Source: an uncultured Bacilli bacterium (GTDB taxonomy: Bacteria > Bacillota_I > Bacilli_A > RF39 > UBA660). Taken from it: 46,367 bases of DNA. The stretch covers positions 1 through 46,367 of the forward strand of contig CAJUTW010000005.1 of the NCBI GenBank assembly GCA_910589335.1, given 5' to 3'. Of this stretch, positions 14,897 to 23,390 are shown in pieces. Within the stretch, counting starts at the first letter, position 1; the number at the start of each line of letters is the position of its first letter. Under the pieces are notes generated by a model. The model was given only the letters and a program-made list of their open reading frames with translations. It was not told the origin of the DNA and made no database searches. The position numbers and the translations under genes were made by a program.

Positions 14897-15583
14897 TTAT
14901 TTTAATTTTATTTTTTTATTTTTAATTTTTATATAATAACTATCATCTATATTCTGTTCAACTATACCAAAATAAATATAATTATTTTCATTCATATACT
15001 TGATAGGCTCATTTTTATTATTTTTTATGTAATCAAACTGAGTTCCATATTTATCCTCTATCTTTACATTATCCTTAAAATTAGCTGAACTAGAAAATGC
15101 ATTTATAAAGATACCTGTTATATTATCCTTTTTATTATTACAATAATATATATTATAGCCATTATTTGTATTATGTCCAGTTTTTTCATCAAAAATTTGT
15201 ATTACGGGTCTCCAACCATTACTATTTTTTGAATAACAATTAAATATATCTAAAGTATATCTATTAGCATTTAATTCTCTGCCAACAACAAAGTATGTGT
15301 TTTTATATTTTTTCTTAAAAATTAGCCCATATCTCTCCCTATTAAACTTGTCATTATAATCAAATTTAAATGCCCTTTCAATATCATTATGTTGAAAAGG
15401 TAAAATATCTATTATTTTATAAAAAGGAATACAAAAATAAATGAATAAAAATATAAAAAATTTAGCTGCATATTTTCCCTTTATATTTTTATCATTTTCC
15501 TTTACTATGCGAATTACTGAATATAAAATCACAGGAAAAAGAGTAAAACAGAATATTAATAATACTAATAATTCCTTACACAC
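14897..15583 (-). CDS. Two-helix membrane protein, probable cognate immunity protein of the Rhs toxin
   Basis: About 229 residues. Two membrane helices lie at the N-terminus (LLVLLIFCFTLFPVILYSVI and FFIFLFIYFCIPFYKIIDIL), then an extracytoplasmic domain rich in Asn, Tyr and Lys, with YGLIFKKKYKNTYFVVGREL and YFGIVEQNIDDSYYIKIKNK. The open frame begins with TTG at 15598, but GGAGG (15591-15596 region) overlaps that codon; GTG at 15583 sits eight bases after it and is the better start. It follows the Rhs gene directly, the canonical immunity position, separated by a perfect hairpin. A membrane immunity protein fits the hydrophobic toxin tip. Family unrecognised. Confidence 0.6.
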   Translation of the reverse strand: MCKELLVLLIFCFTLFPVILYSVIRIVKENDKNIKGKYAAKFFIFLFIYFCIPFYKIIDILPFQHNDIERAFKFDYNDKFNRERYGLIFKKKYKNTYFVVGRELNANRYTLDIFNCYSKNSNGWRPVIQIFDEKTGHNTNNGYNIYYCNNKKDNITGIFINAFSSSANFKDNVKIEDKYGTQFDYIKNNKNEPIKYMNENNYIYFGIVEQNIDDSYYIKIKNKKIKLK

Positions 15584-15601
15584 TATACATACCTCCAATT
15601 A

Positions 15602-15627
15602 AAAGACAGGTCTACATACCTGTCTTT
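15602..15627. terminator. Perfect hairpin between Rhs gene and immunity gene
   Basis: AAAGACAGGT (15602-15611) pairs perfectly with ACCTGTCTTT (15618-15627), loop CTACAT. On the minus strand it is followed by TTTTAATTGGAGG, a short T run and then the immunity gene ribosome-binding site. It may reduce read-through from rhs to the immunity gene. Confidence 0.7.
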
Positions 15628-15661
15628 ATTATAATTTATAAAAATTATTTTGTAAATATTT

Positions 15662-18600
15662 TTAGGCAACAGCTTCTGCTACTACTTTAATGAATTGATA
15701 TTTTCCAATTTCTTTAACAAAAGCTGGTGCAACTACTGCAATAGCAACGACTAATTTACTAACTGTTAATCTATCATAATTAGACTCATATACATCTTTA
15801 TTTTTAAAGTAATCTGTACCAGCTTGGGAATAAAAGCTAAAGAAATTATTACCACTTTCCCATACCTTTCTTTGTTTCTCTTCTGAAGTCTTTTTCCAAT
15901 TACCTTCATATCTTGTTGATTGACTAAGAAAACCAACCGACTTTGAAATAGTCCCAATAGGAGTTGATAATTGAAAAGATATACTAGACTCAAATATATT
16001 AACAGGATCAATGTTAAAATCTATTCCAAAAGGACTATCACTATCATATATAGTAGATGTAGCAGTTGATCCACCCTGTTTAGAATAATCTATGGAAACT
16101 GTTCTTCTTACCGAATTAACAACATTTACTCCTTTACTTTTTGTTGAACTAACTGTTACCTTTGGAATAACTTTGCTATTAGTTTTATTCTTTCCTTTAG
16201 CCTTTTTAGTTGTTTGTTTCTTCTTTGATTTTTTTGATTTCTTTAATAGTGCAGCTCCCACACCTAATATTATTAATCCTAGCAATATATTTCCCATATC
16301 ATCAATATTATTAATAGGATTATTCGATACATACAAATATAAATTGTTTGAAAGCATGTCTTGATTAGATCCTATAAAAGTATCAGGTGATATAAATCTT
16401 CCCCATTTAGGATTATAGTATCTTGTATTCAAATAATATAGATTAGTTTCTTTATCATAGTAATAACTTCTATATCTAAATGGATTGATTATTCCTATAT
16501 GATTATCATCTGTAATTTCATTATCTTCATTATCTTTAATACTTAATATATTACCCCAACTATCATAGTAATAAGAAACTATTTTTTCTCCACTACTATC
16601 GATTATTCCAATAATATCTCTTTGATAATTTTTAACAAAATAATATGTGTTATTATTATAATTCAACCCGATAATACCATCTAAGTCATACAAATAATAA
16701 ATTATACTATTTTCTGTTTCTTCAAATATAATATTTGTTCCATCCATGAAATATTTTGTTTCAATACCATTAATAGTTTTAGATATTCTAGTGCCATCAA
16801 TGTTATATTTATACTCTATAATTTGATTACTTGTTGAATTAACGTATTTATGTAATTCTTTTCCATTAATCCAAGATAGTGTATTGTTTCCTATTTTTGT
16901 TGAATTACCAATAGAATCATATTTTATATTTTCATCATCAAAACAAGTTAATTGATCTTCCCAAACTAGATTATTATACGTGTAATTATGTTCATCTAGG
17001 ATTACATTTGTATCTAGTTGTTTAGTTACACTTTTAAACATATTTCCAGCTGCATCATAACTATATTCAATATAATTATTTAATTCATAATTAATTTCTT
17101 TAATTAGTTCATTATAAGCATCATACTCATAACTATTTATTAAATTAGAATTATAATAAATTGCTGTAATATTGCCAACACTGTCATATTCATATCTAAA
17201 CTTATTATTATCAATAATATATTCTTCTATTATATCAGTAGTTCTTTTACCATAAGACTTATATTTATATTGAATATTATATAAATTATTAATATTTTTT
17301 GATATTACTCTATCTAAATTATCATAACTATAATTTATCTTATCAGAATCAATATCAACACTCATAGGCAATTCATCTACATAATTAATATTTAAGAAAT
17401 GATTAATACCATTTTTTCCCTTATTTAATCTATAATTCTTTTTAGTTATAAAATTATCACTGTCATAAGAAATATCAATAGTTAATGTATTATCTATAAA
17501 TTTGTATAACCTATTACTAATATCATAGTAATATTTAAAATTATTGTAATTAGAATTTATTTTTGCTATATGTCCATTATTATCATATTTATAAGAACCA
17601 ATATTATCCATTTTAACAATTTTAGATACCCTATCAAATTCATCATACTCAAATGAAATTGTATCATTATTACCATAAATTGTTTTTAATAAATTAGAAC
17701 TTACTCCATATTCATTTGTAATTAAGTTAAGACTATTATTTAATTTTACATTTTTAACATTTAAGAAATTATCATAATCTAAATTGAATGATTTATTATT
17801 TTGTGATACTTTACAAACTAAATTTTTATCATTATACTCATAATTAATTATTTTATCTTCATACTTTATTTGAGTAACTTGCCTCTTATTATTATGAATA
17901 TATTCAGTTTTTTTATTATCTTGATTAATGACAGAATCTAATAAACCATTAATGTTATTTGAATTATATGTTTTTTCATTAAATGCACTATCAGTAACTT
18001 TTTTGATAAATCTACTATCATCAGTATATATAGCATCATTTTCAATAAATAAATCTTCCTTAAGTTCTATATAAAACTCTATATTAGATGTAATCTCACT
18101 ATAAATTTTAGCTTCTAAATTGACTCCATTTTCAGTTAAAAATTTAACCCATGATCCACCTTCAGCAGCTGGTTCAATATATTTAATATAATAAGTACCA
18201 TTTAAAGTATCTGTATTTTTTTCAATCTCAAATAAATTATTAGTATCCTCTTTATCCAATACAACATTACCGTTTCTAATAGAAATAGAATAATCTGGTT
18301 GAAGACAATATATAATTTTATAATTATCCCCTATTTTCTCAAATTTCCATATAGTATTACTACATTCATTTTCCTCCAACAAAACCATATCTAATGTTGC
18401 TTTAAAATATTTATTAGTACCCTTACATCTTATTTTATATAATCCATCATTGATTTCATCTTTATACTTCTTGGATATTTTAGTAGTTATAGGATTTCCA
18501 TTACTATCATATATAATCTTATTAGATATTCCTGTTGATGAAATAGCACATAATACTCTATCTTTCTTATTATTATCATACTCATACTTAAAATCTTTAC

Positions 18601-21600
18601 CTAGAGCATTTGTTGATTTTATTAATTGATTATTTTTATCATACTTAAATATATTAGTATTATTAGACTGATCTGTTATGGATATTAAATTGCCCATCTC
18701 ATCATATTGATATTCTCCACTTGTAATATTTTTATATAAACTTAAATTAGTTAGATAAAAATCGTTAGCTTCTCTTCCTATTAAAAATACCAATTTAATA
18801 CATTCAAAATCTTCTGGAGCATGAGATCTATATGAAAAAAATTGCCATTGATTCTCGTTAGGGTTGAAGTAATCACTTGTTGCAATACAATATTCTGCAT
18901 CATGACCTACTGGTTTAAAGTAAATTGATACTGCACTACCTGCTATTGGAGCACATCCTGGATAACCTAAATTTTTATACCAGAAAGAGCAAGTAAATAA
19001 TTCTCCTTTTTTTCCTTTTACAGGAATAGTCTTAGTAAATTTTACACCATAGGAAGGATCTGTACTTACTTTAAGTGCTGTATTTTTATTATTATTAAAT
19101 CTAGCAATTGAGAATGAACTATTTGGTGAAATAGCTCCATCTCCATATGTCCAAGCATCCAACTCCCATTCTGAATATCCTTCAGAAAAATCAGAATTTT
19201 CTATTACATTGAATTCATTAGCAACTTCTCCAACTTCTAATTGTACATCATCTATATATAAGGTATTAGCAGATAACACTTTAATTTTTATTTTTAAATT
19301 ACTTGTAGCATCTTTATCATAGAATATTGTTACATCATTTCTTATAAATTCATTAGAATAATCAATTTCTTGTACACTAATTATATTATTTCCATCTTTA
19401 TCAAAGTAGCTTAATGAAATTTCAATTGGATCATAATTTTTAAAGTAGCCACTAAATGTATAATAATCACCTTTAGGTACTGAAACATTTTGTTCTACTG
19501 ATTGTCCTTCCGTTTGACTAACAATCTCTAAAGACCTTGTACCAGAATAACATTCAGTTGTAGAAATGGTGCTTGAAATCATACTATCATTACTTGATAC
19601 CTGAAAATAATTAGTCTCAGCTTCAAAACTAGCATTTTTTAAAAAATTTTTAATATGTCTAATTGGACTTTCGCTAGTTAAAATTCTATTTTTTGCATTT
19701 TCATCATTACCATAGGTTCTATTTATAGAATAAGCACTATCAATATTTTCTTCACTACTTAAACTGTTTTGAGATAATAAATTACCATAACTATTATATA
19801 TTAATGTTGTTGTTTTATCCTTATTATCTATAATACTTGTAGATTCAAATCCATAATCTAAAGTAAAATAATCTCCTATTGTATTATTTAATCCAATCTG
19901 AGTAACTTTAAATACTCTATATGGAGAATACTGATAATAATCATACATAATTTTTAAACCTGTACAATCAATTATATTAATAATAATATTATTAGAATTG
20001 TATTCAAAAGTAGTGATTCCATTTAAGGTTTCTAAGCTTAATAATAAGTTATTAGAAAAATTTAACTTTGTAGTCGTACCTGGACTTGTTACTAAAATAC
20101 TATCATCATTATAAGTAATAACAACTTCGTACCCAAATTTGTCAGTTATTTTATTTATTGAGTTATTATTATTTAGTGTAATATTGATACTATTATTATC
20201 TATATCAGTAATTTGAGTTAATCTATAAATATTATCTATTTTAGTAAATAACATTTTATTTCCATCAATATCTTCCATTGTACATATAGTATCAGTTTTT
20301 TCTATTGTTAAATTCAATCCATCCTCATCTCTATATTTATCGTAGTTCTCTTCTTTTACAAAATAATGTAGTGTACCATCTTCATCTAAGTATTCTAAAT
20401 AATTACTATTACCAATAGTCACATCTTTAATAACTTGTTCTAAATTAAGTCTATAACCTTTTGAAAAAAATGTTTCATTATTTAAAATAACATCATTTGT
20501 ATTATATACTAAATCTAAATTTACAGGTAAATTCCCACCAACCGTATGTCCTAAATGAAAGACAGTAGTTAAATTACCATTATAAGTATTAATATAAGCT
20601 GTTCCATCTGTAAAACTCTGTTGTCTATAGTCCAAATAGTTTTCTAATCCATTATGATTACGATATACCAATGAAAATATTGGTTTAGGATTATTATCAC
20701 CAGGAAGATTATTATCTTTAGAATAAAATGCTGGGAAGTCATCATCAACATATTTACTTTCATCAACAGCTTTTATCATAACCCCATAATTTGGTGTATC
20801 TCTATACCATTTTTTTACTAAATTAGTAATGTTACCATCATAATATGAATGTTTAGGTATAACAACGTCTCCATTTATAGTACTTCTAGATCCATAAAAT
20901 ATACTTTCTACTCTTTTTTCAAATTTGTCATTCATATTATTCCAATTAGCAGTATTTTCATCCCAATCAGCAGTTACTCTATGGATAGTTGCAAGTCTTT
21001 CTGGTGGATACTGAGTATTAGTTGGATAAGATGTTAAATCTAGTGTTGCATATACAATTTCACTACCTGTTCCTATTGTTGGTAGAGAAAACTTTATAAG
21101 AGTTCTATTTGGACGTAAATTTTCATTAACTTTTTCTACCCCAGCTTTTAAATAAGGTTTATTATATCTAACATCATTAGTATCTCCTGGATAAATATAT
21201 GTATCATATAAACTTATATTTTGACTATTATTACTGATAGTTGGATCAACATATACTGGATATACTCTTTCGTTAGAATTTAACCATTCTTCATCTAAAA
21301 CTAATGTTAATAAATAGCCATAATCAAAACTATTAATTTTATAATAAACATTATCATTTCTTATCTTCTGCGAATCTATCATATATGGTTTTTCAATTCT
21401 AAAAACTATATTTCCACTAATATCCTTTGATACTATTTCTCCATTTTCTTCAAATAGATGCAAATCAGTATCTAATTCAAAACTTAATTCCGAATAATTA
21501 GCATTTTGCAAAACAATTGTTTCTTTTACCTTGTCTGATAAAGCTTGATATTCTACTGTAATATCATCTGTTATATTATTATAAGTAGTATTCTTCATTT

Positions 21601-21916
21601 GTTTAGAAAGTTTTCTTTTATAAGCTTTAATATTACCTATGTTTGATTCTCTTACTTTAAAATCTATATAATGATTCTTTTTTGTCATTTTCATTAGTGA
21701 TTCTTTAAAGTTTTCTTTAAATTCAACCTTGTAATCATTAGATTTATTTCTTAAAATACCATTTTCACTTACCAAAGTATTATCTATTTCTTCATATTTT
21801 CCATCTTTTAAATAATGGATATCTGTGTCATACACCTCAGCAAGAATTGTTCCATCTTCTCGTAAGAAATGTTTTTCACGAGGTTTTCTTTTTTCTATTA
21901 ATTCAACTTGCTTCAT
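15662..21916 (-). CDS. Giant Rhs/YD-repeat polymorphic toxin with DNRLRE, lectin-like domains and an unrecognised tip
   Basis: 2084 residues, no signal peptide or membrane helix at the N-terminus (MKQVELIEKRKPREKHFLRE). Rough order: N-terminal region to 225 ending VYPVYVDPTI; DNRLRE-type beta domain 228-420; start of the Rhs shell with PVNLDLVYNTNDV; two galactose-binding-like modules 757-1057 (NASFEAETNYF..., NSDFSEGYSEWELD...); a first YD repeat (YQYDEMGNLISITD); a ricin-type lectin insert 1145-1285 (DGLYKIRCKGTNKYFKA); YD repeats to about 1790; the conserved core YYDSWGNIL...YRSYYYD...YLNTRYYNPKWGRFISPDT ending near 1845; a hydrophobic stretch and lysine-rich linker 1865-1905; and a variable tip 1912-2084. 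The tip ends in a hydrophobic helix (LVVAIAVVAPAFVKEI) and matches no toxin fold I know. AGGAGGG precedes ATG, 14 bases after the collar gene. Likely an interbacterial toxin delivered by a non-Sec route. Confidence 0.9.
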   Translation of the reverse strand: MKQVELIEKRKPREKHFLREDGTILAEVYDTDIHYLKDGKYEEIDNTLVSENGILRNKSNDYKVEFKENFKESLMKMTKKNHYIDFKVRESNIGNIKAYKRKLSKQMKNTTYNNITDDITVEYQALSDKVKETIVLQNANYSELSFELDTDLHLFEENGEIVSKDISGNIVFRIEKPYMIDSQKIRNDNVYYKINSFDYGYLLTLVLDEEWLNSNERVYPVYVDPTISNNSQNISLYDTYIYPGDTNDVRYNKPYLKAGVEKVNENLRPNRTLIKFSLPTIGTGSEIVYATLDLTSYPTNTQYPPERLATIHRVTADWDENTANWNNMNDKFEKRVESIFYGSRSTINGDVVIPKHSYYDGNITNLVKKWYRDTPNYGVMIKAVDESKYVDDDFPAFYSKDNNLPGDNNPKPIFSLVYRNHNGLENYLDYRQQSFTDGTAYINTYNGNLTTVFHLGHTVGGNLPVNLDLVYNTNDVILNNETFFSKGYRLNLEQVIKDVTIGNSNYLEYLDEDGTLHYFVKEENYDKYRDEDGLNLTIEKTDTICTMEDIDGNKMLFTKIDNIYRLTQITDIDNNSINITLNNNNSINKITDKFGYEVVITYNDDSILVTSPGTTTKLNFSNNLLLSLETLNGITTFEYNSNNIIINIIDCTGLKIMYDYYQYSPYRVFKVTQIGLNNTIGDYFTLDYGFESTSIIDNKDKTTTLIYNSYGNLLSQNSLSSEENIDSAYSINRTYGNDENAKNRILTSESPIRHIKNFLKNASFEAETNYFQVSSNDSMISSTISTTECYSGTRSLEIVSQTEGQSVEQNVSVPKGDYYTFSGYFKNYDPIEISLSYFDKDGNNIISVQEIDYSNEFIRNDVTIFYDKDATSNLKIKIKVLSANTLYIDDVQLEVGEVANEFNVIENSDFSEGYSEWELDAWTYGDGAISPNSSFSIARFNNNKNTALKVSTDPSYGVKFTKTIPVKGKKGELFTCSFWYKNLGYPGCAPIAGSAVSIYFKPVGHDAEYCIATSDYFNPNENQWQFFSYRSHAPEDFECIKLVFLIGREANDFYLTNLSLYKNITSGEYQYDEMGNLISITDQSNNTNIFKYDKNNQLIKSTNALGKDFKYEYDNNKKDRVLCAISSTGISNKIIYDSNGNPITTKISKKYKDEINDGLYKIRCKGTNKYFKATLDMVLLEENECSNTIWKFEKIGDNYKIIYCLQPDYSISIRNGNVVLDKEDTNNLFEIEKNTDTLNGTYYIKYIEPAAEGGSWVKFLTENGVNLEAKIYSEITSNIEFYIELKEDLFIENDAIYTDDSRFIKKVTDSAFNEKTYNSNNINGLLDSVINQDNKKTEYIHNNKRQVTQIKYEDKIINYEYNDKNLVCKVSQNNKSFNLDYDNFLNVKNVKLNNSLNLITNEYGVSSNLLKTIYGNNDTISFEYDEFDRVSKIVKMDNIGSYKYDNNGHIAKINSNYNNFKYYYDISNRLYKFIDNTLTIDISYDSDNFITKKNYRLNKGKNGINHFLNINYVDELPMSVDIDSDKINYSYDNLDRVISKNINNLYNIQYKYKSYGKRTTDIIEEYIIDNNKFRYEYDSVGNITAIYYNSNLINSYEYDAYNELIKEINYELNNYIEYSYDAAGNMFKSVTKQLDTNVILDEHNYTYNNLVWEDQLTCFDDENIKYDSIGNSTKIGNNTLSWINGKELHKYVNSTSNQIIEYKYNIDGTRISKTINGIETKYFMDGTNIIFEETENSIIYYLYDLDGIIGLNYNNNTYYFVKNYQRDIIGIIDSSGEKIVSYYYDSWGNILSIKDNEDNEITDDNHIGIINPFRYRSYYYDKETNLYYLNTRYYNPKWGRFISPDTFIGSNQDMLSNNLYLYVSNNPINNIDDMGNILLGLIILGVGAALLKKSKKSKKKQTTKKAKGKNKTNSKVIPKVTVSSTKSKGVNVVNSVRRTVSIDYSKQGGSTATSTIYDSDSPFGIDFNIDPVNIFESSISFQLSTPIGTISKSVGFLSQSTRYEGNWKKTSEEKQRKVWESGNNFFSFYSQAGTDYFKNKDVYESNYDRLTVSKLVVAIAVVAPAFVKEIGKYQFIKVVAEAVA

Positions 21917-21930
21917 AATAATTATCCCTC

Positions 21931-22548
21931 CTAACTAATTCTTTTCCACATATATACTGTAAGATATGGAGGCATATTATTATGTGCTTGGCCACTACCA
22001 GTATTATTAATTGTTACAGTATGTGAATGATCTCCTGCACTATTAAATGGATCCCATCTTTCACCATCTGATAGTCTTTCATTTGCTATAGATCCTTTGG
22101 CACTACCAGCTGCATAACTCCACCAACCATTATAACCATGTCTATGAGCTCCAGTTGTATTGGTTGTTGCAGTATGATTGTGACTTGGCATTTCATTTAT
22201 AGTTAAAGAGTGTGTTGCTTCTCCTCCTGTTTCTTTATTTTGATAAATATCTCCACATGAAAGCAAAAACTTATCTTTAATTTGCTCCCAAGTGCCTCCA
22301 AATAAAGTACTTGGGTTTGTTTCGTTTATTGACAAATAAATTGACCCAACTGGATAAATTATATTTGTAATTAAATTTGAGTCAATCGATTGAGCAGTTA
22401 TTGTTTTTACACTTAAATTTCCATTACAATCTAACTCAAATTTATTATTTTTTGAAGTAATACAAGTTGCATTTAAATTGTTTACTTCTAAATTTGTATT
22501 TTCTCCTTCTTTAGTGAAAGAGTTTATTATATAATCGTGTTCTTTCAT
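21931..22548 (-). CDS. Phage tail-collar / baseplate-type protein
   Basis: 205 residues. The first 80 are beta-rich and unrecognised; then the classic Gp10-C / collar module begins at IYPVGSIYLSINETNPSTLF, with GGTWEQIKDKFLLSCGD, ETGGEATHSLTINEMPSHNH, HRHGYNGW, and the closing NNMPPYLTVYMWKR. In phages this histidine-rich collar domain trimerises at fibre tips or baseplates. No other tail gene lies in the window. It is followed after 14 bases by the giant Rhs gene, so both are made from one message. I infer it forms a cap, fibre or carrier for the signal-less Rhs protein. Ribosome-binding site is weak (AAGAAGATAATAAA). The domain call is strong; the role is speculative. Confidence 0.85.
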   Translation of the reverse strand: MKEHDYIINSFTKEGENTNLEVNNLNATCITSKNNKFELDCNGNLSVKTITAQSIDSNLITNIIYPVGSIYLSINETNPSTLFGGTWEQIKDKFLLSCGDIYQNKETGGEATHSLTINEMPSHNHTATTNTTGAHRHGYNGWWSYAAGSAKGSIANERLSDGERWDPFNSAGDHSHTVTINNTGSGQAHNNMPPYLTVYMWKRIS

Positions 22549-22627
22549 TTTATTATCTTCTTTCTTCTTTTATTTTTTTTTACTAGAAAGAGAATTATTT
22601 TAATTATATATAAATATAATATAAGTG

Positions 22628-22647
22628 AAATCACTTTCTAGTGATTT
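22628..22647. other. Palindromic hairpin in the collar-rhs leader
   Basis: AAATCACT/AGTGATTT with loop TTCT, 8-bp perfect stem, 80 bases upstream of the collar gene. There is no T run on the minus strand, so it is more likely an operator or leader structure than a terminator. Confidence 0.45.
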
Positions 22648-22658
22648 TATGTTAAGTT

Positions 22659-22700
22659 GTATGTATTCTTTTATTAAAGAGTACATACTTTTTTATATTT
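22659..22700 (+). terminator. Hairpin with T run on the plus strand
   Basis: GTATGTATTCTTT pairs with AAAGAGTACATAC with one G-T wobble; TTTTTTATATTT follows on the plus strand. There is no plus-strand gene to end except the fragment it would face, so it may instead be a leader structure of the minus-strand unit. Confidence 0.45.
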
Positions 22701-22703
22701 CAT
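22674..22703 (-). CDS. Nine-codon leader ORF (MKYKKVCTL)
   Basis: A textbook AAGGAGGT at 22711-22718 and seven-base spacing precede ATG, but the frame is only MKYKKVCTL then TAA. The ORF overlaps one arm of the hairpin at 22659-22688. It is either a leader peptide controlling the collar-rhs operon or the stub of a deleted gene. The ribosome-binding site is far better than that of the collar gene itself. Confidence 0.35.
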   Translation of the reverse strand: MKYKKVCTL

Positions 22704-22770
22704 AATTATTACCTCCTTACTATAAAATATTTATAATAAAGAAAGTTAGTTATAATCTTTACCTAAAAAA

Positions 22771-22870
22771 AATTAATATTGGAAATATTATAGTAATTAA
22801 AGGATTTGCAACAACAAGTGATTATAGTATAGAATTAGTAGCAAAAGAACTTAAATTTCTTACATTTTAA
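22771..22870 (+). pseudogene. 3' gene fragment, unknown
   Basis: About 32 open codons read KINIGNIIVIKGFATTSDY then SIELVAKELKFLTF and stop at 22868-22870; a strong terminator follows at 22908. It looks like the end of a protein (strand, loop, helix), with no start. I do not recognise it. The 22549-23390 gap otherwise holds leader hairpins, this fragment, a terminator and a second fragment. Confidence 0.3.
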
Positions 22871-22907
22871 TATTATATTAATAAAATAAATTTGAATCAA
22901 AAAAAAA

Positions 22908-22938
22908 TACCTACTATCTTGAATTAGTAGGCATTTTT
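22908..22938. terminator. Bidirectional terminator
   Basis: CCTACTA pairs with TAGTAGG; an A run lies before it and TTTTT after it, so it can serve the plus-strand fragment at 22870 and the minus-strand remnant ending at 22924. Confidence 0.7.
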
Positions 22939-23060
22939 ATTATAATTACTTATTTCCAAAGTGTGTTTAATAAAAAAGTAATTACAGTTATCTTAGTTAA
23001 AAAATAGAACACTTTATTATTTTCTTCTCTAAAAGAATTAGCATTTGAACCTTCATTTAT
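22924..23060 (-). pseudogene. C-terminal remnant of a third YcxB-like paralogue
   Basis: On the minus strand the last codons read KHTLEISNYNKNAY, matching ERTLEINDFNYNFVK at the end of paralogue A both as protein and as DNA (ACACTTTGGAAATAA versus GCACATTGGAAATAA). About 40 codons upstream look coding with at least one frameshift (KVFYFLTKITVITF). The rest of the gene is gone. The match is short, so confidence is limited. Confidence 0.35.
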
Positions 23061-23390
23061 TAGATTTGTAATTAATATATTTTTTATTTTGTGATTTTTT
23101 TGAGATTATTTTTTCACTTTTTGGCAAACCAATAACATTTTGTCAACATTCTTGTAAATTGCAATGAAGGAAATAAGACTTATATATAATAAAACTTAGT
23201 TTTCAGTGTTATTACCACATTCTTATAAAAATAGTGTCAAATGGATTATCTTTCTTTCTGATAAAGGATTATTCAATCATTTTTTAATATCTCATTATTC
23301 TAATATATTCATATTCATGTGAATATTTATCATTTCATTTTTTATGCTACCCACTAACGCTGTATATTTTTCCATGATTTTTATATTTAA

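Noticed and set aside
15766..16011. Alternative 81-codon frame inside the Rhs tip as an overlapping immunity gene
   Set aside because: No usable start or ribosome-binding site, and basic shadow-like composition.
23340..23390. Short minus-strand frame MEKYTALVGSIKNEMINIHM as a small protein
   Set aside because: About 25 codons, no ribosome-binding site, and in the tail region after a larger gene; insufficient support.
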